A stretch of 64,000 bases of DNA. It comes from UBA1127 sp034422455 (GTDB lineage Bacteria > Chloroflexota > Dehalococcoidia > Lucifugimonadales > UBA1127). A program made the position numbers and the translations under genes. Under the pieces are notes generated by a model. The model searched no databases and was not told the origin of the DNA. It saw only the letters and a list, made by a program, of their open reading frames with translations. The stretch spans positions 26,572-90,571 of the forward strand of contig DAOUJQ010000017.1 of assembly GCA_034422455.1 (NCBI GenBank). Direction: 5' to 3'. Shown one piece after another: positions 16,343 through 23,129 of this stretch (the stretch's first letter is position 1; every line of letters begins with the position of its first letter).

Positions 16343-16563
16343 GTAGGGGCGATTCGCGAATCGCCCGCCCAGCATTTGCTGGGCTCTTGCCAACCCACAT
16401 CCAATCCCGTTCACCCTGGGATCCCATGATCGTCGTACCGGCGAAAGCTGGTATGCAGGAGAGTGGGGGCATACGTAGGGGCGACCCTTGTGGTCGCCCT
16501 TTCCTTTGCTCGTTCCGTCACGCCCAAGCCAGTCCGTTCGCCCTGAGCCCCGTCGAAGGGCGA
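16343..16563. repeat. Repeats between fmt and ogt (families D, C, D, A)
   Basis: The convergent gap holds family D copies at 16344-16370 (GGCGATTCGCGAATCGCC) and 16476-16500 (GGCGACCCTTGTGGTCGCC), a family C copy at 16432-16456 and a family A copy near 16529-16563. The two D copies have unrelated inner bases that still pair, which shows compensatory change. Confidence 0.85.
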
Positions 16564-16588
16564 CCCACGAACGGAGGGCCGAATTGCG

Positions 16589-17101
16589 CTACAGCATCCG
16601 CTGCGCCCCCGCCTCCAGCGCCAGCAGCGCGTCCTTCCTGTGCAGCCCGCCCCCGTAGCCAACGAGCTTCCCGCTCGATCCGATCACCCGGTGGCACGGC
16701 ACGATGATCGACACTGGGTTGCTCCCGTTCGCGCTCCCCACCGCGCGGCTCGCCGTAGGCCGGCCGATCGCCGAGGCCACGTCGCCGTACGACCACGTCT
16801 CGCCGTAGGGAATGTTGCGCAGCTCCTCCCAAACGCGGCGCTGGAACGGCGTCCCTCGCATGTCCAGCGGCACGTCGAACGCCGTCAGTTCGCCCGCAAA
16901 GTAGGCATCGAGCTGCTCCGCCGCCCGCAGGTTGACCTCGCCGCCCTCCTCGTACCGGGCGCCCTCGCGCTCCCACCGGTCCAGGTCCGGGAACGACTGC
17001 TCCTCCGGCTTGACGCACGCCAGCCCCGTCTCGGAGCTCACCAGCACGTACGTCCCCAGCGGGCTCTCATAGCGGCGGTAGTACAGCGTCTCTTCCGGCA
17101 T
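16589..17101 (-). CDS. ogt: Methylated-DNA-protein-cysteine methyltransferase
   Basis: Ogt moves the methyl group from O6-methylguanine to its own cysteine, repairing DNA in a single-use reaction. In 170 residues, a short N-terminal domain (YYRRYESPLGTYVLVSSE) is followed by the catalytic domain with GTPFQRRVWEELRNIPYGET and SYGDVA, the arginine-finger helix RAVGSANGSNPVSIIVPCHR (nucleophile Cys in PCHRVI) and GYGGGLHRKDALLALE. No Ada regulatory domain is present. It is transcribed divergently from the aldolase gene. Confidence 0.95.
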   Translation of the reverse strand: MPEETLYYRRYESPLGTYVLVSSETGLACVKPEEQSFPDLDRWEREGARYEEGGEVNLRAAEQLDAYFAGELTAFDVPLDMRGTPFQRRVWEELRNIPYGETWSYGDVASAIGRPTASRAVGSANGSNPVSIIVPCHRVIGSSGKLVGYGGGLHRKDALLALEAGAQRML

Positions 17102-17288
17102 CGTGGCGCCCCCTCAGGTGCGGATAGCTCGCCCTGCACTGTATCCGATGCTGCCTGCGAGCGCGAGCGACCGATTGTCGCGAATCCTGGGGTTCTCACA
17201 GCGCAGTTCCTTGGGTTTTGGGGTATGATAGGGACTGACTTCCACCCCCGTGCCTGTACGCACGCTCGTAGGGTAAAGGAGGCTGAAC

Positions 17289-18326
17289 ATGGACATCGCC
17301 AAGCTCGCCGCCACCGCCAAGGCCCTGGTCGCGCCCGGCAAGGGCATCCTGGCCGCCGACGAAAGCTCCGGCACCATCAAGCGCCGCTTCGACTCCATCA
17401 ACGTCGAGAGCACCGAGGAGAACCGCCGCGACTACCGCGAGATGCTCTTCCGCACCATCGGCGTTGACGCCTACATCAGTGGCGTCATTCTCTACGACGA
17501 GACCATCCGCCAGAACGGCGCCGACGGCGCCCCCCTCGTCCAGGTCCTCTCCAGCCGCGGCATCATCCCCGGCATCAAGGTCGACAAGGGCACGCAGCCC
17601 CTCTCCTTCTCCGCCGGTGAGCTCGTGACCGAGGGCCTCGACGGCCTCGGCCCGCGCTTGGCCGAGTACCGCGAGCTGGGCGCCCGCTTCGCCAAGTGGC
17701 GCGCCGTCATCAACGTCGGCCCCGGCATCCCGACGGCCCGCTGCATCGACGTCAACGCCCACGCCCTCGCCCGCTACGCCGCCCTCAGCCAGGCCGCCGA
17801 TCTCGTCCCCATCGTCGAGCCCGAGGTCCTCATGGACGGCGACCACGACATCGACGCCTGCTACGACGCCACCAGGGCGACGCTGCTGGAAACCTTCGCG
17901 CAGCTCGACCGCCAGGGCGTCTCCCTTGAGGGCATGCTCCTCAAGCCGAACATGGTCCTCTCCGGCTCCACCGCCGCCAACCGCGCCCCCGCGGAGGCCG
18001 TCGCCGAGTACACCGTCGACTGCTTCAAGCGCACCATCCCGGCTGCCATGCCCGGCATCGTCTTCCTCTCCGGCGGTCAGAGCGACGACGAGGCCACGGT
18101 CAACCTGAACGCCATCAACGTCCTCGCTGCCCGGGTTGGCGCGCCGTGGACCATCAGCTACTCCTTTGGTCGGGGTCTCCAGAGCGCGCCCCTCAAGGCG
18201 TGGGCCGGCCAGGCCGCCAACGTCCCTTCCGCGCAGGCCGCCTTCCACCACCGGGCGCAGCTCACCAGCGCCGCCCAGCAGGGCAAGTACTCCCCCGCCA
18301 TGGAGGGCGCCGCCGCCGCGGTGTAG
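17289..18326 (+). CDS. Class I fructose-bisphosphate aldolase
   Basis: This enzyme interconverts fructose-1,6-bisphosphate with dihydroxyacetone phosphate and glyceraldehyde-3-phosphate through a Schiff base. The 345 residues match the eukaryote-type class I family: GILAADESSGTIKRRFDSI (residues 19-37), GIIPGIKVDKGTQPL, AKWRAVINV, LVPIVEPEVLMDGDHDI, LLKPNMVLSG (with the Schiff-base lysine) and FLSGGQSDDEATVNLNAIN. A perfect AAAGGAGG precedes the ATG. A TATGAT (17224-17229) with no good -35 lies upstream. It is likely the glycolytic/gluconeogenic aldolase, with glpX 1 kb away. Confidence 0.95.
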   Translation: MDIAKLAATAKALVAPGKGILAADESSGTIKRRFDSINVESTEENRRDYREMLFRTIGVDAYISGVILYDETIRQNGADGAPLVQVLSSRGIIPGIKVDKGTQPLSFSAGELVTEGLDGLGPRLAEYRELGARFAKWRAVINVGPGIPTARCIDVNAHALARYAALSQAADLVPIVEPEVLMDGDHDIDACYDATRATLLETFAQLDRQGVSLEGMLLKPNMVLSGSTAANRAPAEAVAEYTVDCFKRTIPAAMPGIVFLSGGQSDDEATVNLNAINVLAARVGAPWTISYSFGRGLQSAPLKAWAGQAANVPSAQAAFHHRAQLTSAAQQGKYSPAMEGAAAAV

Positions 18327-18349
18327 GCTAACGTTTTTGGAACACCTCA

Positions 18350-18952
18350 ATGGTACGCATGAAGGATCGCGACAAGCGTCTCATCGCCTTGGTTGAGGCG
18401 AAGTACAAAGAGGACCCCGACGGCCTGGCTGCATCGTTGCCGGGCCTGCATGGTCTCATGTCGGCTGAGGCTGCTCCTGAGCCGGAAGCGCAGCTGACCC
18501 AACCCCCGGAGGAAATTGAACGCCGCAAGGCCGCTCTTGCAGAGGCCCTGACTAAACTCCGCGACTGTGCCCTATCTCCAGAGGATGCCCTCGTGGCGCT
18601 TGAGCACACTGCCCGCGCCATCGTCGATGATCCGTTTACTGATGTCATTGGCTATGAAACCGAAAAGGCCTTGTTCAAAAGGGCCTTCGGCAAGTCCCCA
18701 GGCTCATTCCGGGCCAAGACCACCCTCCCTGTGGGGGTTGGTGAGGTGGTTCTCAACGTGACCGTCATGCGGGGCGTGTATTTGGGCCTCAACAAAGAAG
18801 GCCAACTGGCTGCCGTCACGGTCAATCCTCGAAAGGTCAGGGAGTTCCGGAAGCTGATGAAGTTTGTGGGGGGAAGCAGGGACCCGGAATCGGACGTTGC
18901 CTTGAGGCACGACGACTACCTGGCGATGCGGGACCCCCATGGCGGAACCTAG
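18350..18952 (+). CDS. Unknown protein upstream of PIN gene
   Basis: The 200 residues start MVRMKDRDKRLIALVEAKYK; an ATG three codons in is an alternative. Residues 45-75 are helical and charged. A possible compact domain from 90 to 180 (AIVDDPFTDVIGYETEKALF and VTVMRGVYLGLNKEGQLAAV) is not one I recognise. It overlaps the PIN gene by 14 bases, the arrangement of antitoxin before toxin, yet it is about twice the size of usual VapB proteins and shows no clear ribbon-helix-helix or AbrB motif. Base composition is lower in GC than fba and glpX. The function is not assigned. Confidence 0.7.
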   Translation: MVRMKDRDKRLIALVEAKYKEDPDGLAASLPGLHGLMSAEAAPEPEAQLTQPPEEIERRKAALAEALTKLRDCALSPEDALVALEHTARAIVDDPFTDVIGYETEKALFKRAFGKSPGSFRAKTTLPVGVGEVVLNVTVMRGVYLGLNKEGQLAAVTVNPRKVREFRKLMKFVGGSRDPESDVALRHDDYLAMRDPHGGT

Positions 18953-19352
18953 CAGAGTCCTGGTTGACACTGCGGCCTTCTATGCCCTCCGCTCTGAGGC
19001 CGATCTGTTTCACGCGCAAGCCAGGGTCATTTATGAGCGGCTTTCCGCTCGAGAGCACGAACTGTGGACAACATCCTACGCGCTTGTCGAGACTATTGTT
19101 CTCTTGGAAAGGCGGCTGGGGTTTGACGTGACTATGGAGTTCGTCAATTGGTTGGAAGACAACAATGTACAGGTCCTGTGGGTTGACTCCCATCTCCATG
19201 AAGAAGCATGGCATCGCTATGTTGCCCAACAGGGAAGAGGTCTGGGGTTTGTGGACTGGACGACTGCCGTAGCTTCTGCACAGTTGGGTGCGCCCGTCTT
19301 CACCTTTGACGCTGGCTTTGCTCAAGCGGGACTCGCCGTATTGCCGGTCTAG
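18939..19352 (+). CDS. PIN-domain protein (VapC-like ribonuclease)
   Basis: The 137 residues have the four acidic positions of a PIN nuclease: Asp in VLVDTAAFYAL (near 9), Glu in SYALVETIVLLE (near 51), Asp in GLGFVDWTTAVASA (near 104) and Asp in VFTFDAGFAQAG (near 122). PIN proteins use Mg to cleave RNA, often tRNA or rRNA as VapC toxins. It starts inside the end of the preceding gene, so translation is coupled. Calling it a toxin is inference; a housekeeping PIN nuclease is possible. Confidence 0.85.
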   Translation: MAEPSRVLVDTAAFYALRSEADLFHAQARVIYERLSAREHELWTTSYALVETIVLLERRLGFDVTMEFVNWLEDNNVQVLWVDSHLHEEAWHRYVAQQGRGLGFVDWTTAVASAQLGAPVFTFDAGFAQAGLAVLPV

Positions 19353-19359
19353 TCCCCCC

Positions 19360-20355
19360 CTACTCCTCGAACCGGATCTTGTCCAGCCGCGAGAAGTCGT
19401 GGATGGAGTCAATCCACCGCACCGTCCCCGACCGCGACCGCATCACCAGCGTCTGCGTCCGGGCGCCGCCGTCCTCCAGCAGCACGCCCTTCAGCAGGTC
19501 CCCCGTGCTCGCGCCCGTGGCCGAGAAGAAGACGTCCTCGCCGCCCACCAGGTCGTCGGTGTTGTAGATCTTCTCCAGGTCGACGCCGTCGGCGATCGCC
19601 TGCTCGCGCTCGGCGTCGTCACGCGGCCACGCCTTGCAGATGATCTCCCCGCCGATACACCGGATCGCCGCCGCCGTCAGCACCGCCTCCGGCGACCCGC
19701 CGATGCCCAGCAGCATGTCGACGCCCGTCCCCGGCAGTGCCGCCTGGATGCCCGCGATGATGTCGCCGTCGGTGATCATCTTGACGCGTGCGCCCGCCGC
19801 CCGCACCTCCGTCAGCATCTCGGCGTGCCGGGGCCGGTCCAGCATGATCACCGTCAGATCGGAGACGCTGCACCCCTTGGCCTCCGCCACGTTGCGCAGG
19901 TTCTGCGGCACGCTCGCCCGGATGTCGATGGCCTCGCGCGCCTCCGGCCCCACGGCGATCTTGTTCATGTAGAAGACGTTGCCCGGCACGTTCATCGTAC
20001 CCCGCGCCGACAGTGCGACGACGGCGACCGCGCCCGGCAGCCCCTTCGACAGCAGCGTCGTCCCGTCGATCGGGTCGACGGCGATGTCCACCTCCGGCGG
20101 CATCCCGTTGCCGATACGCTCGCCGTTGTAGAGCATCGGCGCCTCGTCCTTCTCGCCCTCGCCGATGACGACCGTGCCGTCCATCGACACGTACCCCAGG
20201 GTGTAGCGCATGGCATCGACGGCGGCCTGGTCCACCAGCTCCTTGTCGCCCATGCCCATGTAGCGGACGGCAGCCATCGCCGCCGCCTCCGTCACGCGGG
20301 CGAGCTCCATGGCCAGGTTGCGCTCAATGGGTTGGCGGGCACGTTGCGTCGTCAT
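19360..20355 (-). CDS. glpX: Class II fructose-1,6-bisphosphatase
   Basis: GlpX removes the 1-phosphate from fructose-1,6-bisphosphate in gluconeogenesis. The 331 residues have the family start LARVTEAAAMAAVRYMGMGD, the metal site VVIGEGEKDEAPMLYNGE, VDIAVDPIDGTTLLSKG (DPIDGTT signature), ITDGDIIAGI and LLGIGGSPEAVLTAAAIRC. Its start has GGAGG 8 bases upstream and an extended -10 promoter. It faces the PIN gene tail to tail (7 bases apart). With the class I aldolase at 17289 it allows net sugar-phosphate synthesis; no class I FBPase is seen. Confidence 0.97.
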   Translation of the reverse strand: MTTQRARQPIERNLAMELARVTEAAAMAAVRYMGMGDKELVDQAAVDAMRYTLGYVSMDGTVVIGEGEKDEAPMLYNGERIGNGMPPEVDIAVDPIDGTTLLSKGLPGAVAVVALSARGTMNVPGNVFYMNKIAVGPEAREAIDIRASVPQNLRNVAEAKGCSVSDLTVIMLDRPRHAEMLTEVRAAGARVKMITDGDIIAGIQAALPGTGVDMLLGIGGSPEAVLTAAAIRCIGGEIICKAWPRDDAEREQAIADGVDLEKIYNTDDLVGGEDVFFSATGASTGDLLKGVLLEDGGARTQTLVMRSRSGTVRWIDSIHDFSRLDKIRFEE

Positions 20356-20385
20356 ACCACACCTCCAGCCGTTTGGGGCGCCGCG

Positions 20386-20394
20386 ATTATATCA
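20386..20394 (-). promoter_or_regulatory. Extended -10 promoter of glpX
   Basis: On the minus strand, TGA followed by TATAAT (20394 down to 20386) gives an extended -10 element 31 bases before the glpX ATG. No good -35 is visible, as is common for extended -10 promoters. Confidence 0.6.
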
Positions 20395-20560
20395 CCATGC
20401 AAGGCCAAATCCGCGTCCCGCCGGTCTCATTCGCCGCCGAACCCGGTGTTCTTGCCAGGGTGGAATTGAGAGGGTTCGAAGGGGGCGGACCGTCTGGGCT
20501 GACGGCAACGGAATACCACGCTCTCACCGGTCGTTCCCGCGCCGGGCGCACAAGGCGCTC

Positions 20561-22579
20561 CTACGTGCTTAAGTTGGCCATCGCCATCAGGATTTCACGC
20601 TGCCTCTCTGACAGGTGCCCCATGCTTCTGATTGTCGCGCTAACCTGCGCGGCTCCATTCTCGACGCGGCCGTCACGATTGAACCAGCAATTGCTCCGGT
20701 CCGGTGGGCAGTGGAGAGTGTGCAACAGTTGCAGGGCCTGCAGGACGGCGCCAAAGTTGGCCTGTTCCAATTCAATGCCTGCTGAGGCGTCCAACTCCGT
20801 TTTGTACAACCGGAACCGGGTGAGGTGGAAACTCACATGGAAGTTCCAATATCCCCGTGATTCAGCCCACCACTCCCAAGGTTCCTGGTCTCCCAGCGTG
20901 TTGATGAAGTCCACCAGCATCTGACGGTCGGCGCTTCTCAGTGAGGTCCTGAGGGGTTCCGGTATCCGTGTCCTGGAAACGTAGTTCAGCTCGCGTGGCG
21001 AGTTATGCAGGATGGCGTGTGTGACCAGTGGAAACCACAGGTGTCGGTCGGCGTCCTCAAGGCTGGTGTACCAGTCCAGCTCCTCGTCCCACGTTCTGCT
21101 TTCCCCATCACGCATAAACCCATCAAAATACTTCCTGACGTGGGGCGGGATCAGCGATGGATGATGGGGGTTGAAGCCGGGAATGAGTCTCTCAAGTTCG
21201 TACCAAAGCCGGCCGAACCTGCCATATTCACCTCGTTCTAGGACGTCCCAGTAGTCCTCCCCGTCCAGATCTTGAAGGGCGAGGATCGCCACGATCAGGT
21301 TGTAGTAGGGTCGCCACGGCGCCAGATGGTTGTCGCCTCCTGACCTTTCCAGGTCGCGGAACTCTATGGCGAACTGCGCTACATCTCGTCTGAACGTGTA
21401 GATGTTCATCTGGTCGCAGGGCTCAGAGAAACCGTCCCAGTATTCCCAGAACGCTCGCATCACGTCTGCCATCAGGTGGCCTGCGTTGCTGTGGCCCATG
21501 CCGACGAGTCCAAGGTGAGAGCTTCTGTGTCTTGGTTCGCCGCGTTTCCGTTCGATTAGGATGCGGTTGTTCATCCAGTCCTCTGCGGCCTCGGTGAGTC
21601 CGTGGATGGCGGCGGCGTCGCGGACTCGGGCCTTCACCCACGGGTCCTGAGTACCGGAGTGTCCCCAGGTGTGTATCCACCGCGCACCTTGGACTGCAGG
21701 GCCACCCTCCTCTGCGTACTGGTTGGCCGCCTTAGTCGTATTCCCTTCCAGGTTCCTTGCGATGATGGTGATGATGTAGTGTTCGCCGGGTACAAGGCCT
21801 TCGAACGTCCTGCATTTGCTCGTGCTCCAGTCGGACACCGATGTGGGCAGGCCTCGACGGCTGAGAGTCACCTGATACTCCGTGTAGTCGGGATTGACCT
21901 CGTCGATGATGGGTATCTGCAGACCCGTCTTGTGGGTGGCCATCTGCCTCGACAGCATAGGGAGAGCCGCATCTGTCGTTCGCTCCAGTTCGTCCGATAA
22001 TTCCGTGCCGTCGGCCTGTCTCGACACCAGTCGGTAGACGTATCGCGTGTTTGGGCTGAGGCCCGTGTCCCGATACGCCCGGTCTTCACCTGAGGGACTG
22101 GTTATGAGGACGTTGTTCCTGAACAGTGAGAATTGCTCCGGCTCGTCAACAGTGGTCCTCCATTGCAACGCAACGGTGTCCGGCGATGGGGAGAAACCCA
22201 GGAGCGCCAAAGGACGTGGAGTGGGAGTAGGTACTACCGTTGGGAAGGGATAAGCCGTAGGGGTGGGCGCGGGCGTTGCGGTGTGAATGACAAGCACCGT
22301 GGCGGTAGCCGTATGCAGGGGCGTTGGAGCGGGGACCCGTGTAGCAAAGATATTTGGCCTTGGCGTGCTCGTTGGCACGGACGAGGGCTCGCTGGCGTGC
22401 GTGGGCAATGCGGTCGGCTCTGGAGTATCCGTGGGCGTGGGTGCAACCCTTGTTGGTGATTCCGTTGGTTCCATCGACGGAGGCTCTTCGACAGGAACGC
22501 AAGCCCACGCGGCGACGGCGAGGACCAGCGCCGCCGCCAGGCCCCATGCGGCAACAGGCCAGTTTCTCGGCAAGGACAA
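20561..22579 (-). CDS. Large secreted/lipoprotein with fibronectin type III-like region, unknown function
   Basis: The 672 residues start with a signal sequence (WPVAAWGLAAALVLAVAAWA) followed by Cys, similar to but not a canonical lipobox. Residues 30-125 are almost only Pro, Thr, Ala and Ser (a TPTPTPxP linker), as in wall-spanning or surface proteins. An FN3-like domain covers about 125-215 (TVALQWRTTVDEPEQFSLFR, YRDTGLSPNTRYVYRLVSRQ), and a second, weaker one ends near 290. The remaining 380 residues, rich in Trp, His and Tyr, contain HTWGHSGTQDPWVKARVRDA and GLVGMGHSNAGHLMADVM, and are not recognised; helical repeats or an enzyme are possible. GC is lower than in glpX or mutS. It is a monocistronic-looking gene. 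Confidence 0.8.
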   Translation of the reverse strand: MSLPRNWPVAAWGLAAALVLAVAAWACVPVEEPPSMEPTESPTRVAPTPTDTPEPTALPTHASEPSSVPTSTPRPNIFATRVPAPTPLHTATATVLVIHTATPAPTPTAYPFPTVVPTPTPRPLALLGFSPSPDTVALQWRTTVDEPEQFSLFRNNVLITSPSGEDRAYRDTGLSPNTRYVYRLVSRQADGTELSDELERTTDAALPMLSRQMATHKTGLQIPIIDEVNPDYTEYQVTLSRRGLPTSVSDWSTSKCRTFEGLVPGEHYIITIIARNLEGNTTKAANQYAEEGGPAVQGARWIHTWGHSGTQDPWVKARVRDAAAIHGLTEAAEDWMNNRILIERKRGEPRHRSSHLGLVGMGHSNAGHLMADVMRAFWEYWDGFSEPCDQMNIYTFRRDVAQFAIEFRDLERSGGDNHLAPWRPYYNLIVAILALQDLDGEDYWDVLERGEYGRFGRLWYELERLIPGFNPHHPSLIPPHVRKYFDGFMRDGESRTWDEELDWYTSLEDADRHLWFPLVTHAILHNSPRELNYVSRTRIPEPLRTSLRSADRQMLVDFINTLGDQEPWEWWAESRGYWNFHVSFHLTRFRLYKTELDASAGIELEQANFGAVLQALQLLHTLHCPPDRSNCWFNRDGRVENGAAQVSATIRSMGHLSERQREILMAMANLST

Positions 22580-22612
22580 GTCGTCACCCGTCCACCGTCG
22601 CGCCCCCGCCCC

Positions 22613-23047
22613 CTACGCCGGCTCCGCCAGAAACACCGGGATCTTCCGCTCGGTCCGCGTCTGGTACTCCTCGTACGGCGGGTACGCCTCCACCGCGAGG
22701 GCCCACAACCGCTCGCGCTCGGCGTCGTCCTCCACCTCGCGGACCCGCATGCTGTAGACCTCGGTCAGGTCGCGGACCTCCACCTCGCCGTTCGCCCGCA
22801 GGTTGTACACCCACTCGGGGTGCTTCGGCGCGCCGCCCCGCGAGCCGACGAGCACGTAGTTGTCTCCGTCCTTGACCCGCATCAGCGGCGTCTTGCGGAT
22901 GCCGCCGGTCTTGTTGCCGACGTTGGTCACGATGATGACCGGCATGCCTGTGTCCCGCAGCGTCGTGCCCTGTGTGCCCCCGCTGCTCTCGTAAAGCTCC
23001 ACCTGCTCCCGCACCCACTGCGCGGGCGACGGTAGATACTCCGCCAT
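22613..23047 (-). CDS. Nitroreductase/deazaflavin-dependent oxidoreductase (Ddn/F420H(2) family)
   Basis: The 144 residues from the ATG at 23047 (an ATG six codons earlier is less likely) match the split-barrel family of Mycobacterium Ddn: WVREQVELYESSGGTQGTTL near the N-terminus, VIIVTNVGNKTGGIRKTPLM, DNYVLVGSRGGAPKHPEWVYNL and EVEVRD, then YPPYEEYQTRTERKIPVFLA. Such proteins bind F420 and reduce quinones, nitro compounds or unsaturated substrates; some only bind lipids. It suggests an F420-using organism, which fits Chloroflexota but needs cofactor genes to prove. Confidence 0.9.
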   Translation of the reverse strand: MAEYLPSPAQWVREQVELYESSGGTQGTTLRDTGMPVIIVTNVGNKTGGIRKTPLMRVKDGDNYVLVGSRGGAPKHPEWVYNLRANGEVEVRDLTEVYSMRVREVEDDAERERLWALAVEAYPPYEEYQTRTERKIPVFLAEPA

Positions 23048-23091
23048 GGCTCCCTCCTGTAGCATTTTCCTTGACTGTTCCGATGGCCTCC

Positions 23092-23118
23092 GTTCGCCCT
23101 GAGCCTGTCGAAGGGCGT
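23092..23118. repeat. Family A palindromic repeat
   Basis: GTTCGCCCTGAGCCTGTCGA, continuing into AGGGCG, lies in the 82-base gap between mutS and the Ddn-like gene. Confidence 0.85.
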
Positions 23119-23129
23119 CCCCGCTGGCG

